Under the pieces are notes generated by a model. That model ran no database searches. It had not been told where the DNA came from and saw only the letters and a program-made list of their open reading frames with translations. This document shows, piece after piece, positions 1-5,739 of a DNA stretch of 5,739 bases (its first letter is position 1; each line of letters opens with the position of its first letter). The position numbers and the translations under genes are program-made. This DNA comes from Oscillospiraceae bacterium (GTDB taxonomy: Bacteria; Bacillota; Clostridia; Oscillospirales; UBA929): contig JAISVO010000121.1 of assembly GCA_031271525.1 (NCBI GenBank), positions 1 through 5,739 of the forward strand, given 5' to 3'.

Positions 1-1
1 C

Positions 2-1627
2 GCGGAGTCGCTCGCCCTGTCGCTGAAAGCCGGGACAGACTGCTTCACCGACAACGCCGAGCTTGTCAAAGCATCGGCGGCCGAGGCGCTGGAGCGGGGG
101 CTGATCGGCGAGGGCGACATCGACACGGCGGTCCTCCGCAGTCTCCGGATCCGCTTCCGGCTGGGTCACTTCGACCCGGACAGCGCTTCCCCGTACACGG
201 TAAAACCCCTCTGCTCCGAGGAACACACCGAGACCGCCTTGGAGGCGGCCCGGAAGGGTGTCGTCCTGCTGGATAACGACGGCATCCTCCCGCTCTGCCC
301 GGAGTCCTGCGGCAAAGCGCTGGTGATCGGCGACCTCGCGGAGCGGAATTTGCCCGATTGGTACTCGGGCAAACCCCCGTTTGCCGTGACGCCGCTGACC
401 GCGATCCGGAAGTTCGTTCCGGACGCCGGCCATATGACGGCGCATGACCTCTGCGTCCTCGTCCACGACGAGCTTGGCTACCTCTGCGCCGGTCCGGACG
501 GAGCAGTCTCGTGGGAGGCAGAGAACCGCACCGTATTCGAGGAGGTCGATTGGGGCTTTTCCACTGTTACGTACCGGAACATCCAAACAGGGAAATACCT
601 CAAGCTCAATCATGACGGGTCGCTTTCCTGCGACTCCGATATGGTCTGGGGCTGGTTCACCTACGAGCGCTTTTCCCGGGACGAAGAGACGGGACGGTTT
701 CTCCCCCACGCGGACACCTTCAACGATGGGATGGGTGGCGAAGGGAAAGCCGCCGCAAACACCCTCTTGGCATCGCTCACCCGGCAGGTCCTGACCGACG
801 GGATCGCGAAAGTTGTGGACGCCGCCGCGAGGAGCGGCGTTGTGATCCTCACCCTCGGCAACCACCCGCTGCTGAATGGGCGGGAGTGCTTCGACCGCCC
901 AAGCATCGCTTTCCCCAAGCGTTGGAAGACGCTGATCCGGCGCTTGCGGGAGGTCAACAAGAACCTCATCCTCACCCTGATCGCGGGCTACCCCTACGCC
1001 TTCCCCGACGAGGTCAAATACTTTCGCGCCGTTTTGTACACCGCGCACGGCGAGCAGCATGTCGGCACGGCGGTCGCCGAGACCCTGTTCGGCAAAAACA
1101 ACCCGGCGGGCCGCCTCCCGATGACGTGGGTCGAGTCGGAAACCGACCTCCCCGAAATCAATGACTATGACCTGATCAACCGTCCCCGTACATACCAATA
1201 CTTCGGCAAACCTGTCCGGTACCCCTTTGGCTACGGGCTGAGCTACACAACCTTTTCCTACACCGGGCTGACGGCGGAGCCAGACAGCGGCGGCTTCCGC
1301 CTCACCTGCGCCGTCCGGAACACAGGACCGTCCCCCGGCGACGAGGTTGTCCAGCTCTATGTCGCCTTCCACGGCGTTCTGACGGTGTTCGGCAAGCCGG
1401 AGAGACTTCCCCGCCGTACCCTCTGCGGGTTCGCCCGGATCTCCCTTCAGCCGGGCGAGCTGAAATCGGTGGATTTTTCCGTTCCCCGCGAGGACTTGGC
1501 GTTTTTCAGCGAGGAAGAAAGTACGTTTATCATGCCGCCCGGCCGATACACCTTCTCGGTCGGCGCGTCAAGCGAGGATATCCGGTCTACAGCAGATGTA
1601 GAAATATTAGGAGGAGCAAAAAGATGA
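2..1627 (+). CDS. Glycoside hydrolase family 3 beta-glucosidase/beta-xylosidase, 5'-truncated by window edge
   Basis: The reading frame is open from base 2 to the TGA at 1625-1627, giving 541 residues with no start in the window. GH3 enzymes remove non-reducing-end beta-linked glucose or xylose from oligosaccharides. Residues 1-60 are the end of the N-terminal barrel: KAGTDC (9-14) and RFRLGHFDP (51-59) are typical of xylosidase-like GH3. The C-terminal alpha/beta domain follows, with KGVVLLDNDGILPL (85-98), GNHPLLNGRECFDR (286-299), YPYAFP (330-335) and NPAGRLPMTW (367-376). YPFGYGLSYTTF (407-418) leads into a fibronectin III-like domain (about 430-534). Between the two halves of the C-terminal domain is an inserted segment (about 160-250) containing a fascin-like repeat. 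The nucleophile aspartate should lie upstream of the window. A TTG at 239 is only an internal leucine, because homology continues before it. Glucose versus xylose specificity cannot be decided here. Family call is very secure. Confidence 0.95.
   Translation, partial: AESLALSLKAGTDCFTDNAELVKASAAEALERGLIGEGDIDTAVLRSLRIRFRLGHFDPDSASPYTVKPLCSEEHTETALEAARKGVVLLDNDGILPLCPESCGKALVIGDLAERNLPDWYSGKPPFAVTPLTAIRKFVPDAGHMTAHDLCVLVHDELGYLCAGPDGAVSWEAENRTVFEEVDWGFSTVTYRNIQTGKYLKLNHDGSLSCDSDMVWGWFTYERFSRDEETGRFLPHADTFNDGMGGEGKAAANTLLASLTRQVLTDGIAKVVDAAARSGVVILTLGNHPLLNGRECFDRPSIAFPKRWKTLIRRLREVNKNLILTLIAGYPYAFPDEVKYFRAVLYTAHGEQHVGTAVAETLFGKNNPAGRLPMTWVESETDLPEINDYDLINRPRTYQYFGKPVRYPFGYGLSYTTFSYTGLTAEPDSGGFRLTCAVRNTGPSPGDEVVQLYVAFHGVLTVFGKPERLPRRTLCGFARISLQPGELKSVDFSVPREDLAFFSEEESTFIMPPGRYTFSVGASSEDIRSTADVEILGGAKR
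548..673 (+). other. Fascin-like (beta-trefoil type) repeat inserted in the GH3 C-terminal domain
   Basis: Residues 183-224 of the partial GH3 protein read as a beta-trefoil repeat: DWGFSTVTYRNIQTGKYLKL, then a DGSL turn, CDSD, and a WGWFTYERF end. The pattern (hydrophobic strand, GKYL, DGSL, then an aromatic strand ending in E-x-F) is characteristic of fascin/actin-crosslinking-like repeats, a fold that often binds other molecules including sugars. It lies between the YSGKPPF loop (121-127) and the GNHP motif (286-292), so it is an insertion and not an added terminal domain. I recall similar inserts in clostridial GH3 proteins. Whether one repeat forms a full module, and what it binds, is inference. 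Confidence 0.6.
1609..1616 (+). promoter_or_regulatory. Ribosome binding site for the GH31 gene
   Basis: AGGAGGAG, a near-ideal Shine-Dalgarno sequence, lies inside the last GH3 codons with the AGGAGG core 9 bases before the ATG at 1624. It sits in a short A/T-rich patch (about 1600-1625) unlike the surrounding G+C-rich sequence, which should keep the start region unfolded. With the ATGA overlap it fixes the GH31 start and suggests translational coupling to GH3. Confidence 0.85.
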
Positions 1628-3825
1628 AATTCACAGACGGCTACTGGCTCGCAAAACCCGGGGTCACGATCAACGGCTGCGCCGAGGTGCGGGGCGTCCG
1701 CGCCGAGGAGGACAAGATCACCTTCTTCCTCTCCCCCTTCCCGGTGTACAACCGGGGCCAGACGCTGGGAGGACCTTTGATCACGCTGGAATTGACCGCG
1801 CCCCGCCCCGACATCCTCGGGGTGCGGTACTATCATGACCGGCCGATCCTGCCCCCCTCCCCCGTCTTCGAGCTGGAGCGCGACGAACAGGGGCTCATCT
1901 ACGAGGAGACGCAGGACAGCTACGTCGTCCGCTCGGGCAAGCTTTCGGCGACCCTTCGCAAGGGCTCCTTTTCTCTTAGCTTCTCCTACGACGGAGCCTT
2001 CCTCACAAAGAGCGACTTCAAACAGGCGGCGTACCTGACCACGCCGGACGGCCCCTATATGCGGGAGCGGCTTGACCTCGGCGTGGACGAGATGATCTAC
2101 GGACTGGGCGAGCGGTTCACCCCCTTCGTCAAGAACGGGCAGAGCGTTGACATATGGAACGAGGACGGCGGCACGGCAAGCGACATCGCCTATAAAAACA
2201 TCCCCTTCCACCTCTCCAGCAGGGGCTTTGGCATACTGGTCAACAGTCCGGGCCGGGTGAGCTACGAAATCGCCACCGAGTCGGCGTCCCGTGTGCAGTT
2301 CTCGGTCGCCGGGGAGGACCTGCCGTACTTCGTCATCGGCGGCGGCAGCGTCAAGGCGGCGGTGAGCGGCTACTGCGCCCTGACCGGCAAACCTCCCCTG
2401 CCGCCCGCGTGGTCGTTTGGGCTGTGGCTCTCCACCTCGTTCACCACAAACTACGACGAGCAAACGGTCAACAGTTTCATCGACGGGATGACCGAGCGCG
2501 GCATCCCCCTCTCGGTCTTCCACTACGATTGCTTCTGGATGAAGGAGTACGAGTGGTGCTCCTTCCAATGGGACGAGGCGATGTTCCCCGAGCCAGCCGC
2601 CATGTTAAAGCGGCTCCATAAGAAAGGGCTGCGCGTCTGTGTCTGGATCAACCCTTATATAGGGCAGAAATCCCCCCTCTTTATCGAAGCCGCCGAACAG
2701 GGCTACCTCCTCCGTCGTACGGACGGCAACGTCTGGCAGTGGGACCGCTGGCAGCCGGGGATGGGGATCGTCGATTTTACCAACCCGGACGCAGTCAAGT
2801 GGTATCAGGGTAAGCTGGAAGCGCTGATGGAGATGGGGGTCGACTGTTTCAAGACCGACTTCGGCGAGCGGATCCCGGAGGAGGGCGTCTTTTGGTGCGA
2901 CGGCTCCGACCCTCACCGGATGCACAACTATTATACCTACCTCTACAACAAAACGGTCTTTTCCCTCTTGGAGCGAGTCCGGGGCGTCGGGGACGCGGCG
3001 GTCTTCGCCCGGAGCGCGACTGTCGGCGGGCAGAAATTCCCGGTCCACTGGGGAGGCGACTGCGAAGCGACCTATGCCGCGATGGCGGAGACGCTGCGGG
3101 GCGGCCTGTCCCTCGCGGCAAGCGGCTTCGCTTTCTGGAGCCACGACATCAGCGGCTTTGAGTCAACGGCGACTCCCGACCTTTACAAGCGCTGGGTGGC
3201 ATTCGGGCTCTTCTCCACCCATTCCCGTCTGCACGGCTCCTCCTCCTACCGGGTTCCGTGGCTCTTCGACGAGGAGGCGGTGGATGTCCTCCGTCATTTC
3301 GTCAAAGTGAAGCACTCCCTGATGCCTTACCTCTTCGCCCAAGCGGTCAAGGCGAGCATGACGGGGATCCCCGTCATGCGTCCGATGGTGATGGAATACC
3401 CGGACGACCCCCTCTGCCGTACGTTGGACAAACAGTATATGCTGGGCGACAACCTTTTGGTCGCGCCGGTCTTTAACGAGGACGGGTGCTGCGACGTCTA
3501 TCTTCCCGAGGGGATGCACTTCAACTTCTTCACCGGCGAGGCGGTGCAGGGCGGACGTCTCTGCAAAGGCAAATACAACTACCTGTCTATGCCGGTCTTC
3601 ATCCCCGAGAACACCCTCCTCCCGATCGGCCGGGACGACAGCGCGGTCTACGACTACCACGAGAACGTCACCGTCCACGCCTACCGGCTTGCCGAACAGA
3701 CGATCCCGCTCTACGACAGGACGGGCAAACTCCGCGCCACCGTCACCGGGCGCGCGTCCGGCGACGACGTCAGCTTCACCGTCGACGGCGAGGCCCCGGG
3801 GATACAGTTTAAGGTGCATAAATAG
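1624..3825 (+). CDS. yicI: GH31 alpha-xylosidase, YicI/XylS type
   Basis: This complete 733-residue enzyme should release alpha-xylose from the non-reducing end of isoprimeverose-type and xyloglucan oligosaccharides. It follows E. coli YicI (772 residues) almost throughout: the N-terminal MKFTDGYWLAKPG, GLGERFTPFVKNGQ (160-173), SFGLWLSTSFTTNYDE (264-279), HYDCFW (300-305) and WINPYIGQKSP (341-351). The nucleophile is Asp412 in KTDFGERIP (410-418), and the acid/base is Asp479 in HWGGDC (475-480). Residues matching the YicI active site are also present: Phe273, Asp302-Cys303-Phe304, Lys410, Arg463 and His537. The Cys-Phe pair after Asp302 marks xylosidase rather than glucosidase specificity. 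No signal peptide is seen, so it is probably cytoplasmic and acts on imported oligosaccharides. It starts in an ATGA overlap with GH3, so the two are probably translated together. The C-terminal beta domain is about 40 residues shorter than in YicI, but all catalytic parts are intact. Confidence 0.97.
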   Translation: MKFTDGYWLAKPGVTINGCAEVRGVRAEEDKITFFLSPFPVYNRGQTLGGPLITLELTAPRPDILGVRYYHDRPILPPSPVFELERDEQGLIYEETQDSYVVRSGKLSATLRKGSFSLSFSYDGAFLTKSDFKQAAYLTTPDGPYMRERLDLGVDEMIYGLGERFTPFVKNGQSVDIWNEDGGTASDIAYKNIPFHLSSRGFGILVNSPGRVSYEIATESASRVQFSVAGEDLPYFVIGGGSVKAAVSGYCALTGKPPLPPAWSFGLWLSTSFTTNYDEQTVNSFIDGMTERGIPLSVFHYDCFWMKEYEWCSFQWDEAMFPEPAAMLKRLHKKGLRVCVWINPYIGQKSPLFIEAAEQGYLLRRTDGNVWQWDRWQPGMGIVDFTNPDAVKWYQGKLEALMEMGVDCFKTDFGERIPEEGVFWCDGSDPHRMHNYYTYLYNKTVFSLLERVRGVGDAAVFARSATVGGQKFPVHWGGDCEATYAAMAETLRGGLSLAASGFAFWSHDISGFESTATPDLYKRWVAFGLFSTHSRLHGSSSYRVPWLFDEEAVDVLRHFVKVKHSLMPYLFAQAVKASMTGIPVMRPMVMEYPDDPLCRTLDKQYMLGDNLLVAPVFNEDGCCDVYLPEGMHFNFFTGEAVQGGRLCKGKYNYLSMPVFIPENTLLPIGRDDSAVYDYHENVTVHAYRLAEQTIPLYDRTGKLRATVTGRASGDDVSFTVDGEAPGIQFKVHK

Positions 3826-3833
3826 AGGTGATT
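3824..3833 (+). promoter_or_regulatory. Ribosome binding site that decides the start of the ClpP-like gene
   Basis: AGAGGTGATT overlaps the GH31 stop codon and matches the 16S rRNA anti-Shine-Dalgarno complement for GAGGTGAT. The GAGG core ends 8 bases before the ATG at 3837. An in-frame GTG at 3828 lies inside this site and has no suitable site of its own, so the ATG is preferred. Confidence 0.8.
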
Positions 3834-3836
3834 CGT

Positions 3837-4442
3837 ATGAGCGAGGTTCAAACCGCACAGCCGGCCCCGCCCCTTCCCAAGCGTCACAATTTGTTTTACA
3901 CGGGCGATATATATCCTCAGTCGGTCAACAACATCCGCTCGGCCTGTATCCAAGCCCTGCAGCAATCAGCTTCCGGCATCCGCCTTTTTTTGTCGAGCGA
4001 GGGGGGACAGTTATCCCCCGCTCTCTCGCTGTATCACTTTTTGCGGGCGCTGTCGATACCGCTGACAACATATAACTGCGGAACGGTCGAATCCGCCGCC
4101 GTTCCGATTTTTATGGCGGGAGAAGCCCGTTTAGCCGCCCCGAGCTCTTGGTTCCTAATCCATAGCTTTTTAGGCGGCTTTTACGCGAACCAAGCCGACG
4201 CGCCGCGTTTGTCCGAACGGAACCAAAACCTGAACCGCCATGCGGAGCTTTACGAAAAGATCCTTGAGGAAAGGATGAACCGCCCCGATTCCAAGCTGCA
4301 TATCTATGAGAGATGCCGGGGCGACCTCGGCGCTCTGATGATTGGCCCAGACACAGCCTTAGACGTCGGAATACTTACCGGCATCACACCCGCCGATGGC
4401 CTGATCGCGGCGGACGACGCAAATATCAGCATTGCGCCTTAG
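3837..4442 (+). CDS. Divergent ClpP-fold serine protease homologue
   Basis: This 201-residue protein aligns by eye with ClpP (crotonase-like fold, peptidase family S14) from about residue 19 onward. LFYTGDI (19-25) matches the first ClpP strand. LFLSSEGG (50-57) replaces the usual INSPGG oxyanion-hole loop. CGTVESAAV (81-89) replaces the C-x-G-x-AASMG serine motif, with Ser86 as candidate nucleophile. FLIHSFLGG (106-114) gives His109, and Asp163 in RCRGDLG (159-165) matches the third triad residue. TALDVGILTGI (173-183) corresponds to EA-x-EYGLID. The N-terminal ClpP region with YSRLLKERI is absent and replaced by a short proline-rich stretch, so it is probably not the housekeeping subunit. 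There is no signal peptide or membrane segment. It lies 11 bases after GH31, so it is probably co-transcribed. Base use is slightly more A/T-rich than in GH31. Substrate and partner ATPase are unknown; a non-proteolytic role is possible. Confidence 0.82.
   Translation: MSEVQTAQPAPPLPKRHNLFYTGDIYPQSVNNIRSACIQALQQSASGIRLFLSSEGGQLSPALSLYHFLRALSIPLTTYNCGTVESAAVPIFMAGEARLAAPSSWFLIHSFLGGFYANQADAPRLSERNQNLNRHAELYEKILEERMNRPDSKLHIYERCRGDLGALMIGPDTALDVGILTGITPADGLIAADDANISIAP
3996..4030 (+). other. Two-part inverted repeat (possible mRNA hairpin) inside the ClpP-like gene
   Basis: AGCGAG at 3996-4001 pairs with CTCGCT at 4025-4030, and GGGGGA at 4002-4007 pairs with TCCCCC at 4014-4019. The loop is 4008-4013, with a five-base bulge at 4020-4024. 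It is a strong predicted hairpin, but it is not followed by a T run on either strand, so it is not an intrinsic terminator. It encodes the Gly-Gly loop at residues 54-65, so it may only reflect codon choice. Confidence 0.4.
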
Positions 4443-4450
4443 AGAAACGG

Positions 4451-4458
4451 AAGGTGGT
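4451..4458 (+). promoter_or_regulatory. Ribosome binding site for the serine hydrolase gene
   Basis: AAGGTGGT lies 7 bases before the ATG at 4465, in the 22-base gap after the ClpP-like gene. Its spacing supports this ATG over the later in-frame ATG at codon 18. Confidence 0.7.
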
Positions 4459-4464
4459 ATCCTT

Positions 4465-5739
4465 ATGACGTATCGGCAATCGATAGAAGCCCTGCGCGAC
4501 CTCGGCCTGCACAGCATGATCGTCTCGCGGAACGGCGAGACGGCCGCCGAGGTGGCCGTCGCCCCCTACAGCCCCGACACCCCGCACACCCTCAACTCGC
4601 TCACCAAGAGCTTTTCGTCAACCGCGATTGGCTTTTGCGTGCAGGAGGGGCTGCTGACTCTGAATGACCGGGTCGCCTCCTTCTTCCCGGAACGCCTCCC
4701 CCGACGCCCCTGTGAGTCTATGGAGACAATGACGGTCAGGCACCTCCTGACGATGGCGACGGGGCATACGACCGAGCCGTATTTCTGGCCGGAGGAGAAG
4801 GACCCGGCGGACACCTTCCTCCGCTCCTATGTGGCGTCGGAACCCGGGAGCGGCTTCCTCTACAACACCGCCGGGAGCCACATGCTCAGCTACATCGTCG
4901 AAAAGGTCACGGGGAATTCGATGGAAGAATACTTAAAGCCCCGTCTGCTGGAGCCGCTGGGGATCACCGATTATATCTGGGAGAGCCACCCGGACGGCGT
5001 CCGGAAGGGCGGCGTCGGTCTGCACGTCTCCTGCCGGGACATCTTGAAATTCGGTCATTTTTTATTGGCGGAAGGATCGTACGGTGGGAAACGGCTTTTG
5101 AACGCGGCGTGGATCAAGGAAGCGACCCGCGCCCACATCATCCAGCCGGGCGACCCCGGCAGCGATTGGACCAGCGGTTACGGCTACCAGTTTTGGCGCA
5201 ACAGCCGGGAGGACAGCTATCGTGCCGACGGTGCGTTCGGGCAGTTCTGCATTGTCGTCCCGCGCCGGGGCCTTGTCATCTCCTGCAACGCGGGCACCAC
5301 CGACATGGGCGCTATGCTGAACGTGCTGTTCGATCATCTGATCCCGGCGCTGGACGGCGAAGTCCCCGCTTCGTCGGCGCTGGTCGCCCCCCTCCCCGAG
5401 GGGATCTCCCGCTTTCCCGAAAAATCCTACCGCCTGTCGCCGAACGGACTGGACATCCGGAAAGTGGCGTTCCGGGGCGGCACCGTCGTCATGGCGATCG
5501 GCGGACATGAGTATTGCTGCGCCGTCGGGCACGGCGAGTGGAAGCTGACGCATTTCGCCGCCGATGTCCCGGAGGAATTCCGCTCGGTAGCGGTCGCGTC
5601 CGGGGTGTGCGGCGACGGGGCGCCGTTGCTGCGGTTCTGCCACACCCGCACGCCGTTTGTGGTCGATTTCCGCCTCCGTTTCGGGGCGGACAGCCTTTTA
5701 ATCGACTGCAAGGCAAATGTCGGCTTCAACAACGAACTG
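4465..5739 (+). CDS. Class C beta-lactamase-like serine hydrolase (COG1680 type), 3'-truncated by window edge
   Basis: The frame is open from ATG 4465 to the last base, giving 425 residues with no stop. The first 300 residues have the serine beta-lactamase/penicillin-binding-protein fold. The SxxK motif is SLTK (45-48, Ser45 nucleophile, Lys48). It is followed by the helix LLTLNDRVASFFPE (63-76) and TVRHLLTMATGH (90-101). The second motif is YNT in FLYNTAGSHMLSYIVEK (131-147), with Tyr133 the likely general base, and DGAFGQFCIVVP (255-266) stands where KTG or HxG occurs in relatives. MEEYLKPRLLEPLGI (153-167) is typical of this family. Residues about 310-425 form a smaller strand-rich domain seen in Firmicute relatives; NVGF near the end suggests only a short tail is missing. 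No signal peptide is visible, so it is probably cytoplasmic and an esterase or amidase rather than an antibiotic-resistance beta-lactamase. In a sugar operon, removal of acyl groups from oligosaccharides is a reasonable guess only. Confidence 0.9.
   Translation, partial: MTYRQSIEALRDLGLHSMIVSRNGETAAEVAVAPYSPDTPHTLNSLTKSFSSTAIGFCVQEGLLTLNDRVASFFPERLPRRPCESMETMTVRHLLTMATGHTTEPYFWPEEKDPADTFLRSYVASEPGSGFLYNTAGSHMLSYIVEKVTGNSMEEYLKPRLLEPLGITDYIWESHPDGVRKGGVGLHVSCRDILKFGHFLLAEGSYGGKRLLNAAWIKEATRAHIIQPGDPGSDWTSGYGYQFWRNSREDSYRADGAFGQFCIVVPRRGLVISCNAGTTDMGAMLNVLFDHLIPALDGEVPASSALVAPLPEGISRFPEKSYRLSPNGLDIRKVAFRGGTVVMAIGGHEYCCAVGHGEWKLTHFAADVPEEFRSVAVASGVCGDGAPLLRFCHTRTPFVVDFRLRFGADSLLIDCKANVGFNNEL

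Noticed and set aside
239..1627. TTG at 239 as the start of the GH3 gene
   Set aside because: The same frame is open to base 2 and encodes recognisable GH3 sequence (KAGTDC, RFRLGHFDP) before 239, so the TTG is an internal leucine.
1447..2568. 373-codon open frame on the minus strand across the GH3/GH31 junction
   Set aside because: It is antisense to strongly conserved GH3 and GH31 coding sequence, has no recognisable domain, and is expected from G+C-rich codon bias on the opposite strand.
3828..3836. GTG at 3828 as the start of the ClpP-like gene
   Set aside because: The GTG lies inside the Shine-Dalgarno sequence that is correctly spaced for the ATG at 3837.
3163..3858. 231-codon minus-strand open frame opposite the GH31 3' end
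   Set aside because: It mirrors the YicI-like coding frame, shows low-complexity Val/Arg/Asp-rich composition and no family motifs.
3983..4030. T run at 3985-3991 plus the hairpin at 3996-4030 as an intrinsic terminator
   Set aside because: On the plus strand the T run comes before the hairpin, and on the minus strand the hairpin is followed by A residues, so neither orientation fits a terminator.
4443..4464. Possible promoter or terminator between the ClpP-like and hydrolase genes
   Set aside because: The 22-base gap is filled by a ribosome binding site and spacer; no -35/-10 pair or hairpin fits.
5062..5643. 193-codon minus-strand open frame opposite the serine hydrolase
   Set aside because: The plus strand encodes a continuous, family-consistent hydrolase here; the antisense frame has no recognisable motif.

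Overview
The window is a tightly packed, G+C-rich stretch (about 60% in the parts I counted) with four genes, all on the plus strand. The genes either overlap or are separated by 11 and 22 bases, each internal gene has a strong Shine-Dalgarno sequence, and no promoter or terminator is visible, so this looks like the interior of one operon. The Shine-Dalgarno strength and the style of the proteins (a GH3 enzyme with an inserted fascin-like segment, a YicI-type GH31, a COG1680-type serine hydrolase ending in a small beta-rich domain) suggest a carbohydrate-degrading Firmicute, such as a gut or rumen clostridium or a Paenibacillus relative. That placement is an inference; no marker gene is present.

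Layout: (1) bases 2-1627, the C-terminal 541 residues of a GH3 beta-glucosidase/beta-xylosidase, whose catalytic barrel lies mostly before the window; (2) 1624-3825, a complete GH31 alpha-xylosidase very similar to E. coli YicI, starting inside the GH3 stop codon (ATGA overlap); (3) 3837-4442, a divergent ClpP-fold serine protease homologue of 201 residues with a recognisable Ser-His-Asp triad; (4) 4465 to the window end, a class C beta-lactamase-like serine hydrolase (SxxK family) with 425 residues visible and no stop codon reached.

How they may work together: alpha-xylosidase removes non-reducing-end alpha-1,6-xylose from xyloglucan oligosaccharides, and a GH3 beta-glucosidase can then remove the exposed glucose, so the first two genes make a plausible intracellular xyloglucan-oligosaccharide trimming pair. 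The serine hydrolase could be an esterase removing acyl groups, but its substrate cannot be read from the sequence. The ClpP-like protein is the unexpected member: it lacks the N-terminal signature of housekeeping ClpP, has altered residues around the active serine, and sits between sugar-processing genes with no Clp ATPase in view. I regard this as the most interesting item here.
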